From DATBSL01 sp964561785 (GTDB lineage: Bacteria; Acidobacteriota; Vicinamibacteria; Fen-336): a stretch of DNA of 64,000 nt. This document shows, in pieces, positions 8,433-16,954 of this stretch (its first letter is position 1; each line of letters opens with the position of its first letter). The translations under genes and the position numbers were made by a program. Where the stretch lies: positions 43,642 through 107,641 of the forward strand of contig CAZLRF010000009.1 of the NCBI GenBank assembly GCA_964561785.1, written 5' to 3'. The notes below the pieces were generated by a model that saw only the letters and a list, made by a program, of their open reading frames with translations, was not told the origin of the DNA and did no database searches.

Positions 8433-9877
8433 ACGCCCTGGGCTTCGAGGAGTACGAGCGGCTGTCGGAGGGCGGGAGGCCCGTCCCCGTCTTCCGCGAG
8501 GTGCCGGGCGACCTGCGGACGCCGGTGTCGGCGTTCCTCTCGCTCGCCTCGCGCGCGGAGAGGGCGTTCCTCCTCGAGAGCGTCCTCGGCGGGGAGCGGC
8601 TCGCGCGCTACTCGTTCCTCGGGCGCGAGCCGGTCGCCCGCCTCGAGGTGAGGGCCGGCCGGGTCGTCGTCCACGACGCGGCGGGCGCGCGCGACGAGGG
8701 CGCCGACCTCCTCGGGGCCCTGCGCGCCCGGCTCGGCACGCCGCCGGCCGAGGTGCCGGGCCTGCCGCGCTTCACCGGCGGCGCCGTGGGCTGGCTGAGC
8801 TGGGATGCGGCCCGCCTCTTCGAGCGGCTTCCCGACCACCACGGCGCGGCGCGGGGCGTCGTGGCCTCCTTCTCCTTCTACGAGTCGCTGGTCGCCTTCG
8901 ACCACGTGCGCCAGCGCCTCGTCCTCGTCGCCCTCGCCGAGCCCGGCCGCCGCGACGCGTTCGAGCGCGCGCGGGCGGTCCTCGACGCCCTGGAGGAGGA
9001 CCTCGGCTGGGAGCGCCGCCCCGCGGCCTCGCGCCCCGCGCCGCCGCCGCCCGCGCTGCCCCTCACCGACGGGGCGGCCTTCCGCGACGCCGTCCTCGCG
9101 GCCAAGGAGCACATCGCCGCCGGCGACGTCTTCCAGGTCGTGCTCTCGCGCCAGCACGCCGTCGACTGCGCGATCGACCCCTTCACCGTGTACCGTGCGC
9201 TGCGCATGGTGAACCCCTCGCCGTACATGTACTTCCTCAAGGACGGCGACGCCGCGGTGGCCGGCGCCTCGCCCGAGATGCTCGTGCGGGTCGAGGGCCG
9301 GAAGGTCGAGACGCGCCCGATCGCCGGCACGCGCCCCCGCCACCACGGCCGGGGCGACGACGCGATCGCGCGGGAGCTGCTCGCCGACGAGAAGGAGAGG
9401 GCCGAGCACCTCATGCTCGTGGACCTCGGCCGCAACGACCTCGGCCGGGTGTGCCGCTTCGGGAGCGTGCGGGTGGCCGAGCTGATGAAGGTCGAGCACT
9501 ACTCGCACGTGGCCCACATCGTCAGCTCGGTCACCGGCGAGCTCGAGGAGGGCAAGGACGCCCTCGACGCGCTGCGCGCCACGTTCCCCGCGGGCACGCT
9601 CTCCGGGGCGCCCAAGATCCGGGCGATGCAGATCATCGACGCGCTCGAGCCCTTCGCCCGCGGCCTCTACGGGGGCGCCCTCGGCTACATCGACCAGCGG
9701 GGCAACCTCGACTTCTGCATCGCGATCCGCACCCTGCTGCTCCGGGGCGGCCGCGCCACGCTCCAGACCGGGGCGGGGATCGTGGCCGACTCCGACCCCG
9801 CCGCGGAGGAGCGCGAGACCGAGGCCAAGGCCCGGGCGCTCTTCGAGGCGCTCGAGGTGGCGGGAGGCCTCGCATGA
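8429..9877 (+). CDS. trpE: Anthranilate synthase component I
   Basis: A 482-residue chorismate-utilising enzyme starting at a GTG that overlaps hisIE. The N-terminal domain keeps FLLESV (the LLES motif tied to tryptophan feedback inhibition) and RYSFLG. The C-terminal catalytic domain has GDVFQVVLSRQ, PSPYMYFLK, SPEMLVRV, PIAGTRPR, DLGRNDLGRV, FPAGTLSGAPK and GAGIVADSDP. It makes anthranilate from chorismate with the TrpG domain encoded next. Retention of LLES suggests allosteric control by tryptophan even though no attenuator is visible at the his-trp junction. Confidence 0.96.
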   Translation: MNALGFEEYERLSEGGRPVPVFREVPGDLRTPVSAFLSLASRAERAFLLESVLGGERLARYSFLGREPVARLEVRAGRVVVHDAAGARDEGADLLGALRARLGTPPAEVPGLPRFTGGAVGWLSWDAARLFERLPDHHGAARGVVASFSFYESLVAFDHVRQRLVLVALAEPGRRDAFERARAVLDALEEDLGWERRPAASRPAPPPPALPLTDGAAFRDAVLAAKEHIAAGDVFQVVLSRQHAVDCAIDPFTVYRALRMVNPSPYMYFLKDGDAAVAGASPEMLVRVEGRKVETRPIAGTRPRHHGRGDDAIARELLADEKERAEHLMLVDLGRNDLGRVCRFGSVRVAELMKVEHYSHVAHIVSSVTGELEEGKDALDALRATFPAGTLSGAPKIRAMQIIDALEPFARGLYGGALGYIDQRGNLDFCIAIRTLLLRGGRATLQTGAGIVADSDPAAEERETEAKARALFEALEVAGGLA

Positions 9878-11439
9878 TCCTCCTCGTCGACAACTACGAC
9901 TCGTTCACCTTCAACCTCTACCAGTACCTCGGCGAGCTCGGCGCCGAGGTCGAGGTCGTCCGCAACGACGCGCTCGGCGTCGAGGACGCGCTCGCGCTGC
10001 GGCCCGACCGGATCGTCATCTCCCCCGGTCCCGGCACGCCGGACGAGGCGGGGATCAGCCTCGAGCTCGTCCGCCGCTCGCCGGTGCCGCTGCTCGGGGT
10101 CTGCCTCGGCCACCAGGCGCTCGGCCAGGCCTTCGGGGGACGGGTCGTGCGCGCGCCGAAGCTCATGCACGGCAAGACGTCGGAGATCCGGCACGACGGC
10201 CGGACGATCTTCGCCGGGCTGCCCGACGTCTTCACCGCCACCCGCTACCACTCGCTGGTCGTCGAGCCCGCGAGCGTCCCCGCGTGCCTCGAGGTGTCGG
10301 CGTGGACGGACGGCGGCGTCATCATGGGCCTGCGCCACCGGGAGCGGCCGCTCGAGGGCGTGCAGTTCCACCCCGAGAGCATCCTCACCACGGCGGGCAA
10401 GGACCTCCTGCGCAACTTCCTCGGGATCGGCGCGAGGGTCAGCATCAAGCGCCACCTCGCGAAGGCGACCCGCGGCGAGCGGCTCTCGGAGGACGAGGCG
10501 GCCCAGGCGATGGGCTCGATCATGGACGGCGAGGCGACACCGGCGCAGATCGGGGCGCTCCTCGCCGCGATCGCGGCCCGGGGGGAGAGCGAGGACGAGG
10601 TGGTCGGCTTCGCGCGGGCGATGCGCGCGCGGGCGGTGCCGCTCGCCTCGCACGGCGCCGTCGACACCTGCGGCACCGGCGGCGACGGCGCGGGGACGTT
10701 CAACATCTCGACCGTGGCCTCGTTCGTGGTCGCGGCGTGCGGGGTGCCGGTCGCCAAGCACGGCAACCGCTCGGCGAGCGGCACCTGCGGCAGCGCCGAC
10801 GTGCTCGAGGCGCTCGGGGTCCGCATCGACGCGCCGGCGGACGTCGTGCAGCGGGCCCTCGACGAGGCCGGGTGGACGTTCCTCTTCGCCCCCCGCTTCC
10901 ACGCCGCGACGCGCCACGCGGTGGGGCCCCGCAAGGAGATGGGCGTCCGCACCGCCTTCAACCTGCTCGGCCCGCTCACCAACCCGGCGCGCCCGGAGGG
11001 GCAGGTCGTCGGGGTCCCGAGCCCGGAGCTCGCGCCGTTCGTCGCCCGGTGCCTCGCGAGGCTCGGGACGAAGCGCGCCTGGGTGGTGAACGGCAGCGGC
11101 CTCGACGAGCTGACCCTCGCCGGCCCGACCTCGGTCGCCGCGCTCGAGGACGGCGAGGTGCGGAGCTTCACGATCACCCCGCAGGACGCCGGGCTCGCCC
11201 CGGCGCCCCTCGACGCCCTGCGCGGCGGCGATCCCCAGGCGAACGCCGCCATCGCCCGCGAGGTGCTCTCCGGGGCCGCGGGGCCGAAACGGGACGTCGT
11301 CCTCCTGAACGCCGCCGCCGCGCTCGTCGTTACCGGCCGCGCGAGCGACCTCCGCGCGGGCGCGCGGCTCGCGGCCGCGGCGATCGACGAGGGAAGGGCC
11401 CTGCGCCTTCTCGAGCGGATCAAGGAGGCCCTCGCGTGA
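9874..11439 (+). CDS. trpGD: Fused anthranilate synthase glutaminase/anthranilate phosphoribosyltransferase
   Basis: A 521-residue TrpG-TrpD fusion of the kind known from E. coli. Residues about 1-188 are a class I glutaminase with Cys77 in GVCLGHQ and His166/Glu168 in QFHPES. Residues about 190-521 are the phosphoribosyltransferase with CGTGGDGAGTFNIST (from about residue 266), KHGNRSASGTCGSADVLEALG, RKEMGVRTAFNLLGPLTNP and VNGSGLDEL. TrpG supplies ammonia to TrpE and TrpD adds PRPP to anthranilate. The junction shows no frameshift. It overlaps trpE (ATGA) and trpC (GTGA). Confidence 0.96.
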   Translation: MILLVDNYDSFTFNLYQYLGELGAEVEVVRNDALGVEDALALRPDRIVISPGPGTPDEAGISLELVRRSPVPLLGVCLGHQALGQAFGGRVVRAPKLMHGKTSEIRHDGRTIFAGLPDVFTATRYHSLVVEPASVPACLEVSAWTDGGVIMGLRHRERPLEGVQFHPESILTTAGKDLLRNFLGIGARVSIKRHLAKATRGERLSEDEAAQAMGSIMDGEATPAQIGALLAAIAARGESEDEVVGFARAMRARAVPLASHGAVDTCGTGGDGAGTFNISTVASFVVAACGVPVAKHGNRSASGTCGSADVLEALGVRIDAPADVVQRALDEAGWTFLFAPRFHAATRHAVGPRKEMGVRTAFNLLGPLTNPARPEGQVVGVPSPELAPFVARCLARLGTKRAWVVNGSGLDELTLAGPTSVAALEDGEVRSFTITPQDAGLAPAPLDALRGGDPQANAAIAREVLSGAAGPKRDVVLLNAAAALVVTGRASDLRAGARLAAAAIDEGRALRLLERIKEALA

Positions 11440-12245
11440 GCGGGCGGCCCGATCCCGCCTCCGTGCTCGACGCGATCCTCGCCCGCACCCGCGAGCGCGT
11501 GGCGCGCGAGCAGGAGCGCCGTCCGCTCGGCTACGGCCACGCCGAGGTGCGGCAGGCCCCGCCGGTGCGCCCGTTCGCCGAGGCCCTCGCCCGGCCCGGG
11601 CGCGTCAACGTCGTCGCCGAGCACAAGCGGCGCTCTCCCTCCAGGGGGGCGATCCGGGAGGACCTCGCGCCGGCCGACGTGGCCCGGCGCTACGAGGCGG
11701 CCGGGGCGGCGGCGGTCTCGGTGCTCACCGACGAGGCGTACTTCGGCGGCCGCCTCGCCCACCTCGAGGAGGTGCGGCAGGCGACCGGCCTGCCCGTCCT
11801 GCGCAAGGACTTCGTCCTCGACCCGTGGCAGATCTGGGAGGCGCGGGCGGCCGGCGCCGACGCCGTCCTGCTCATCGTCGCCGCCCTCACCGACCCCGAG
11901 CTGCGCTCGCTCGTCGCCGTCGCCCGCGAGGCCGGCCTCGACGCGCTCGTCGAGGTGCACGACCGGCCGGAGCTCGACCGGGCCCTCGCCGCCGGCGCGC
12001 GTGTCGTGGGCGTGAACAACCGCGACCTGCGCAGCCTCTCGGTGTCCCTCGCGACGTCGCTCGACCTCGCCCCCGCCATCCCCGACGACGTGGTCGCGGT
12101 GGCGGAGAGCGGGATCCGCACCGGCGCCGACGTGCGTCGGCTGCGCGAGGCCGGGTTCGACGCGTTCCTCGTGGGCGAGCACCTGATGAGCGCACCCGAC
12201 CCCGGCGCGGCCCTCGGCCAGCTGATCGCGGAGGCCGGGGCGTGA
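11436..12245 (+). CDS. trpC: Indole-3-glycerol phosphate synthase
   Basis: A 269-residue barrel enzyme with VVAEHKRRSPSRG (catalytic Lys), SVLTDEAYFGG, LRKDFVLDPWQIWEARAAGADAVLLI, LVEVHD, VGVNNRDL and AESGI. It decarboxylates and closes CdRP to indole glycerol phosphate. It is monofunctional (not fused to TrpF). The GTG start overlaps trpGD; GGAGG at 11423-11427 lies about 8 bases upstream. Confidence 0.95.
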   Translation: MSGRPDPASVLDAILARTRERVAREQERRPLGYGHAEVRQAPPVRPFAEALARPGRVNVVAEHKRRSPSRGAIREDLAPADVARRYEAAGAAAVSVLTDEAYFGGRLAHLEEVRQATGLPVLRKDFVLDPWQIWEARAAGADAVLLIVAALTDPELRSLVAVAREAGLDALVEVHDRPELDRALAAGARVVGVNNRDLRSLSVSLATSLDLAPAIPDDVVAVAESGIRTGADVRRLREAGFDAFLVGEHLMSAPDPGAALGQLIAEAGA

Positions 12246-12895
12246 GCCGGCTCTTCGTGAAGGTCTGCGGTATCACGTCGCCCGAGGACGCGGCGCTCGC
12301 GGCCGAGGCGGGGGCCGACGCGGTCGGCCTCGTCTTCTGGCGGAAGAGCCCGCGGGCGGTGACCGTCGAGGCGGCCCGGAGGATCGGCGAGGCCCTGCCG
12401 CCCTCGGTGGTGCGCGTCGGCGTCTTCGTGGACGCCTCCCGGGACGAGATGGCGCGGGCGGCCGACGCCGCCTCTCTCGACCTGCTGCAGCTGCACGGGG
12501 ACGAGCCCCCCGAGGCGTGCGAGGGCCTGCCGCGCCGGGCGTGGAAGGCGCTGCGCGTGGGCGAGGGCTTCGCGCCGGAGGACGCGCGGCGCTACGAGGG
12601 CCGCGTGGCGGGGATCCTCCTCGACACCGGCGGCGGCGAGCCCGGGGGCACCGGCCGCGCGTTCGACTGGTCGCTCGCACGGGGCGTGCGCGAGCGGGCC
12701 CGCTTCCTCGTGCTCGCGGGCGGCCTCGGGCCCGACAACGTCCGCAACGCCGTCGCGGCCGTGCGTCCCGACGGCGTCGACGCGTCGAGCCGCCTGGAGA
12801 GAGAGCCGGGGCGGAAGGACCCCGCGAAGGTGAGGGCGTTCGTGCAGGCGGCGCGCGCCGCGACGGCGGACCCCGGGGAGGACGAGGAGGCATGA
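12242..12895 (+). CDS. trpF: Phosphoribosylanthranilate isomerase
   Basis: A 217-residue barrel isomerase. Catalytic Cys is in KVCGITSPEDA and the general acid Asp in LLDT; the phosphate site includes LAGGLGPDNV and DGVDASSRLE (family SSGVE replaced by SSRLE). The GTG overlaps trpC (GTGA) and the stop overlaps trpB (ATGA). It converts PRA to CdRP. Confidence 0.94.
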   Translation: MSRLFVKVCGITSPEDAALAAEAGADAVGLVFWRKSPRAVTVEAARRIGEALPPSVVRVGVFVDASRDEMARAADAASLDLLQLHGDEPPEACEGLPRRAWKALRVGEGFAPEDARRYEGRVAGILLDTGGGEPGGTGRAFDWSLARGVRERARFLVLAGGLGPDNVRNAVAAVRPDGVDASSRLEREPGRKDPAKVRAFVQAARAATADPGEDEEA

Positions 12896-14199
12896 GCACG
12901 GCACGGCACGCGGGCGTCTGGCCCGACGCAGCGGGGCGCTTCGGGCCCTACGGCGGGCGCTACGTCCCCGAGACCCTCATGGAGCCGCTGCGCGAGCTCG
13001 AGGAGGCGTATGCCTCCGCCCGCCGCGACCCCGGCTTCGAGGCGGAGCTGCAGAGGCTGCTGCGCGACTACGTGGGCCGGCCGACGCCTCTCGGCCTCGC
13101 CGCGCGGCTGTCGGAGCGCCTCGGCTGCCGGGTCTGGATGAAGCGCGAGGACCTCTGCCACACCGGCGCTCACAAGATCAACAACGCGCTCGGCCAGGCG
13201 CTCCTCGTGAAGCGGATGGGAAAGACGCGGGTCGTGGCCGAGACCGGGGCCGGCCAGCACGGCGTCGCCACCGCCACCGTCTGCGCGCTGCTCGGGCTCG
13301 AGTGCGTCGTCTACATGGGCACCGAGGACATCGCCCGCCAGGCCCCGAACGTGAAGCGCATGCGGCTCCTCGGGGCGGAGGTGCGCGGCGTCGACTCGGG
13401 CACGCGCACGCTGAAGGACGCGATCAACGAGGCGATGCGCGACTGGGTCACGAACGTGCGCACGACCCACTACCTCCTCGGCTCCGTCCTCGGCTCGCAC
13501 CCGTACCCGGCCATGGTGCGGGACTTCCAGGCGGTGATCGGCCGCGAGGCCCGCGCGCAGGTCCTCGAGGCGGACGGCCGTCTGCCCGACCTGCTGGTCG
13601 CCTGCGTGGGCGGCGGCTCGAACGCGATCGGCCTCTTCTTCGCCTTCCTCGAGGACGGGGGCGTGCGGATGGTGGGGGTCGAGGCGGGCGGGCGCGGGAC
13701 GCGGCCCGGCGAGCACGCCGCGCGCTTCCTCGCCGAAGACGGATCCGGGGCCGGCGTGGGCGTTCTCCAGGGCACCCGGACGTACCTCCTGCAGGACGCG
13801 GCCGGCAACGTGCTCGCGACCCACTCGGTCTCGGCCGGCCTCGACTACCCGGCGGTGGGCCCCGAGCACGCGCTGCTGCACGACGAGGGTCGGGTCGAGT
13901 ACGCCGCGGCGAGCGACGAGGAGGCCCTCGCCGCCTTCCACCTCCTGGGCGAGACCGAGGGCGTGCTGCCCGCCCTCGAGTCGGCTCACGCGGTGGCCTG
14001 GCTCGTCCGCGAGGCCAAGTCCCTCGCCGGCCGGACGGTCGTCCTCAACCTCAGCGGGAGAGGCGACAAAGATCTGGGGATACTCGAGCTCGAAGCCAAG
14101 CGACGCCACGGCAATCCAGGGGGGTCTGGGGGGATGGAGTCCCCCCAGAACAAGGAAGCCGGCACCGGCCTGGGCTTCGATGGTCGCAAGTCCCGATGA
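12892..14199 (+). CDS. trpB: Tryptophan synthase beta chain with an unusual C-terminal tail
   Basis: A 435-residue TrpB1-type subunit. PLP lysine is Lys95 in HTGAHKINNALGQ; also GPYGGRYVPETLM, GAGQHGVATAT, the phosphate loop GGGSNAIG and LSGRGDKDL. It joins indole and serine to give tryptophan. Usual TrpB proteins end soon after GRGDKD, at about 390-400 residues; here about 30 extra residues rich in Gly and Ser follow. They are encoded by a concentric inverted repeat (14090-14180) with less GC-biased codons, so the tail is probably insertion-derived. Whether it disturbs the enzyme is unknown. Confidence 0.95.
   Translation: MSTARHAGVWPDAAGRFGPYGGRYVPETLMEPLRELEEAYASARRDPGFEAELQRLLRDYVGRPTPLGLAARLSERLGCRVWMKREDLCHTGAHKINNALGQALLVKRMGKTRVVAETGAGQHGVATATVCALLGLECVVYMGTEDIARQAPNVKRMRLLGAEVRGVDSGTRTLKDAINEAMRDWVTNVRTTHYLLGSVLGSHPYPAMVRDFQAVIGREARAQVLEADGRLPDLLVACVGGGSNAIGLFFAFLEDGGVRMVGVEAGGRGTRPGEHAARFLAEDGSGAGVGVLQGTRTYLLQDAAGNVLATHSVSAGLDYPAVGPEHALLHDEGRVEYAAASDEEALAAFHLLGETEGVLPALESAHAVAWLVREAKSLAGRTVVLNLSGRGDKDLGILELEAKRRHGNPGGSGGMESPQNKEAGTGLGFDGRKSR
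14090..14180. repeat. Concentric palindromic mini-element within the 3' end of trpB
   Basis: Inner arms TCTGGGGGGA (14125-14134) and TCCCCCCAGA (14140-14149) are a perfect 10-bp inverted repeat around a 5-base loop. Outer arms TCGAAGCC (14090-14097) and GGCTTCGA (14173-14180) are a perfect 8-bp inverted repeat whose centre nearly coincides with the inner one. The shape resembles dispersed palindromic elements such as REP or MITE sequences. No second copy was found by eye in this window. Confidence 0.6.
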
Positions 14200-14244
14200 T
14201 CTTCGCTCACCCCACCCGGTGCACGGCTGCTTCGGAGGACTGAG

Positions 14245-14673
14245 ATGAAGCGCACGAACGTCAAGGGGAACAGCCCCTACGAGCCGATCGTCGGCTACTC
14301 GCGGGCGGTGCGCGTCGGGGCGCACGTGGTCGTGGCCGGCACCACCGCCACCGGCGAGGACGGGAAGATCGTGGGCAGGGGCGACGCCTACGCCCAGGCC
14401 GTGCAGTGCTTCCGCAACATCGAGAGGGCCCTGCACGAGGCGGGGGCCAACTTCCGCGACGTGGTGCGCACGCGCATGTACGTGACCGACATCTCGCGCT
14501 GGGAGGCGGTGGGGCGCGCCCACGGCCAGATCTTCCGCGACATCCGGCCCGCGGCCACGATGGTGGAGGTGAGCCGCCTCGTGGACCCCGACATGCTGGT
14601 CGAGATCGAGGTCGAGGCGGTGGTGGGGGAGGACACGACGCAGCGCCTGCCGAAGAAGGGAGTGGGCCGGTGA
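14245..14673 (+). CDS. ridA: RidA family (YjgF/UK114) reactive-intermediate deaminase
   Basis: A 142-residue single-domain RidA-like protein with VVVAGTTA near the N-terminus, QAVQCFRNIERALHEAGANFRDVVRTRMYVTD and the closing PAATMVEVSRLVDPDMLVEIE, which includes the conserved arginine and glutamate positions. RidA proteins hydrolyse 2-aminoacrylate and related imines released by PLP enzymes. The gene sits between trpB, which passes through a PLP-aminoacrylate intermediate, and trpA, so a housekeeping role for this operon is a reasonable inference. CGGAGGA lies at 14233-14239, about 5 bases before the ATG. It may be a RidA subfamily member with another substrate. Confidence 0.88.
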   Translation: MKRTNVKGNSPYEPIVGYSRAVRVGAHVVVAGTTATGEDGKIVGRGDAYAQAVQCFRNIERALHEAGANFRDVVRTRMYVTDISRWEAVGRAHGQIFRDIRPAATMVEVSRLVDPDMLVEIEVEAVVGEDTTQRLPKKGVGR

Positions 14674-14701
14674 GGGTCTCGACGCGGGAGGCCCGCTAGC
14701 G

Positions 14702-15478
14702 ATGGGCCGCATCGGGGCGCGCTTCGCGCGGAGGAGGGCCGAGGGGAAGCCGGCCTTCGTGGCGTTCCTGACCGCCGGCGACCCCTCGCTCGACGGCACG
14801 GTCGAGGCCGCGGTCGCCCTCGACGCGGCGGGCGCCGACGTCCTCGAGCTCGGGGTGCCGTTCTCCGACCCGCTGGCCGACGGGCCGGTCATCCAGCGCT
14901 CGAGCGAGCGGGCCCTCGCACGCGGCGTCACCCTCGAGGGCGTCCTCGGCGCGGTGCGGCGGATCCGCGAGCGGAGCGAGCTGCCGCTGCTGCTGTTCAG
15001 CTACGTGAACCCGCTCCTGCAGTACGGCCTCGAGCGCCTGGCCCGGGACGCGAAGGCGGCGGGAGCGGACGGGGCGCTGGTGACGGACCTCCCGCCGGAG
15101 GAGGCCGGGGAGTGGATCCCCGCCGCGCGCGCGGCGGACCTCGACACGGTCTTCCTCGCCTCGCCCACGAGCCCGCCGGAGCGGCTGCGCCTCGTCGCGG
15201 AGGCGAGCCGCGGGTTCGTCTACGCGATCAGCCGGACGGGCGTGACGGGGGAGCGCCAGGCGCTCTCGGCCGACGCCCGGCCGCTCGTCGAGCGGCTGCG
15301 GGCGCTCACGGACGTGCCGGTCGCGCTGGGCTTCGGCATCGGGACCCCGGAGCAGGTGCGCGAGGCGGCGGCGGTGGCGGACGGGGTCGTGGTCGGGAGC
15401 GCGCTCGTGCGCTTCCTGGAGGAGCACCCGGAGGGGGACCTCGGGGCTCGGGTGAGATGGCTGACGAGCACGACATAG
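14702..15478 (+). CDS. trpA: Tryptophan synthase alpha chain
   Basis: A 258-residue barrel subunit that cleaves indole glycerol phosphate and passes indole to TrpB. Seen: AFLTAGDPS, the catalytic region LELGVPFSDPLADGPVIQ, LLFSYVNPLLQYG, LVTDLPPEEA, ISRTGVTGE, GFGIGTPEQV and VVGSALV. GGGAGG at 14686-14691 precedes the ATG. It is separated from trpB by ridA, and its 3' end overlaps the chorismate mutase start by 22 bases. Confidence 0.96.
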   Translation: MGRIGARFARRRAEGKPAFVAFLTAGDPSLDGTVEAAVALDAAGADVLELGVPFSDPLADGPVIQRSSERALARGVTLEGVLGAVRRIRERSELPLLLFSYVNPLLQYGLERLARDAKAAGADGALVTDLPPEEAGEWIPAARAADLDTVFLASPTSPPERLRLVAEASRGFVYAISRTGVTGERQALSADARPLVERLRALTDVPVALGFGIGTPEQVREAAAVADGVVVGSALVRFLEEHPEGDLGARVRWLTSTT

Positions 15479-15903
15479 GCGGGAAGACGGACCGGCCGCC
15501 GAAGATCCCCGCGCGGCCCGCGCCCCCGGGCGCCACGGCCGCGGAGGCGGTCCGCCCCGAAGAGGGAGCGGCCTCCCGCGGTGCGGCCCAGGTGGGCGAG
15601 CTGCGCCGGCGGATCGACCAGATCGACGATCAGCTCATGAAGCTGCTGAACGCGCGCTCGGCGTGCGCGGTGGAGATCGGGCGGATCAAGCGCCGGATCG
15701 GGATGGCGGTCTACCAGCCCGAGCGGGAGAAGTGGATCCTCGAACGAGCCGAGCGCAACAACCCCGGCCCGCTCGACGCGAGCGCGGTGCGGCGGGTGTT
15801 CGAGCGCGTGATCGACGAGAGCCGTCGCCTCGAGCGCCTGGCCGGCGAGGCCGAGGCGCGCGGCGCGGCGGACGCGGCGGCGGAGCCCCCGGGCGAGCGG
15901 TAG
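15457..15903 (+). CDS. AroQ-type chorismate mutase
   Basis: A 148-residue protein. Residues about 46-135 form the all-helical AroQ fold: LRRRIDQIDDQLMKLLNARSACAVEIGRIKR carries the first catalytic arginine and the lysine, followed by YQPEREKWILERAERNNPGPL and the helix with RVFERVIDESRRLE. It converts chorismate to prephenate for Phe and Tyr. The first 45 residues are Pro/Ala/Gly-rich and probably disordered; a later start is possible but no better ATG is near. The gene starts inside trpA and precedes the DAHP synthase. In several bacteria this pairing allows cross-regulation; here it is inference. Confidence 0.88.
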   Translation: MADEHDIGGKTDRPPKIPARPAPPGATAAEAVRPEEGAASRGAAQVGELRRRIDQIDDQLMKLLNARSACAVEIGRIKRRIGMAVYQPEREKWILERAERNNPGPLDASAVRRVFERVIDESRRLERLAGEAEARGAADAAAEPPGER

Positions 15904-15916
15904 GGAAGGAGACGAG

Positions 15917-16954
15917 GTGTCCATGGTCATCGTGATGGAGCATACGGCCAGCGAGGAGAACGTCCAGAGGGTCATCGAGTCGCTGGTCGAGGCGGGCTAC
16001 GACGTCCACCGCTCGAGCGGCGTCGACTTCACCGTCCTCGGCGCGGTGGGGGTCCCCACGCGGCCCGTCGACCCGAGGCTCGTCGAGGTCCTGCCCGGCG
16101 TGCGCGAGGTCGTCCGCGTCTCCGAGCCCTACAAGCTCGCCGGCCGCACGTTCAAGCCCGAGGACACGGTGGTCGACGTGGGGGGGGTCGGGGTGGGCGG
16201 GCCGGAGGTGATCGTCATGGCCGGACCCTGCTCGGTCGAGGGCCCGGACCAGGTGGGGGCGGTGGCGCGCTCGGTCGCCGCGTCGGGCGCGCGCGTGCTC
16301 CGCGGGGGCGCCTTCAAGCCCCGGACGTCGCCCTACTCCTTCCAGGGCCACGGCGAAGCGGCGCTCGGGTGGATGCGCGCCGCGGCCGACGCGAACGGCA
16401 TGGCGGTGGTGAGCGAGGTCATGGACCCCCGGCAGATCGAGATGATGATGCGCCACGTCGACTGCCTGCAGGTTGGTGCCCGCAACATGCAGAACTTCGA
16501 GCTGCTGAAGGAGCTCGGCCGCGTGCGCAAGCCGGTCCTCCTCAAGCGCGGCCTCTCCGCGACCATCGAGGAGTGGCTCCTCTCCGCGGAGTACGTGCTC
16601 TCCGGGGGGAACGGCCAGGTGATCCTGTGCGAGCGCGGGATCCGCACCTTCGAGAGCTACACCCGCAACACGCTCGACATCTCCGCGATCCCGGTGGTGA
16701 AGAAGCGGAGCCACCTGCCGATCGTGGTCGACCCGAGCCACGGCACCGGCCGGCGCGAGAAGGTCATCCCCATGGCCCGGGCCGCGGTCGCGGCGGGCGC
16801 CGACGGCCTCCTGATCGAGGTCCACGACAACCCCGAGAAGGCCCTCTCCGACGGCCCCCAGAGCCTCTACCCCGACCAGTTCGACCGGCTCATGGGGGAG
16901 CTGCGGATCATCGCCCCTGTCCTCGGGCGGTCCATTCCCCTCGCGCGGGGCTGA
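15917..16954 (+). CDS. aroF: 3-deoxy-7-phosphoheptulonate (DAHP) synthase, type I beta with N-terminal ferredoxin-like domain
   Basis: The first enzyme of the shikimate pathway, condensing PEP and erythrose 4-phosphate. An N-terminal ferredoxin-like domain (about residues 1-75, VIVMEHTASEENVQRVIE) precedes the barrel with MAGPCSVE, GGAFKPRTSPYSFQG, LQVGARNMQNFELLKE, LKRGLSATIEEWLLSAEY, CERGIRTFE and VDPSHGTG. This is the Thermotoga-like architecture in which the N-terminal domain mediates Tyr/Phe inhibition. AAGGAG at 15906-15911 suits the GTG at 15917; the ATG at 15923 (MVIVM...) is an equally sensible start. It is the last gene of the operon. Confidence 0.94.
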   Translation: MSMVIVMEHTASEENVQRVIESLVEAGYDVHRSSGVDFTVLGAVGVPTRPVDPRLVEVLPGVREVVRVSEPYKLAGRTFKPEDTVVDVGGVGVGGPEVIVMAGPCSVEGPDQVGAVARSVAASGARVLRGGAFKPRTSPYSFQGHGEAALGWMRAAADANGMAVVSEVMDPRQIEMMMRHVDCLQVGARNMQNFELLKELGRVRKPVLLKRGLSATIEEWLLSAEYVLSGGNGQVILCERGIRTFESYTRNTLDISAIPVVKKRSHLPIVVDPSHGTGRREKVIPMARAAVAAGADGLLIEVHDNPEKALSDGPQSLYPDQFDRLMGELRIIAPVLGRSIPLARG

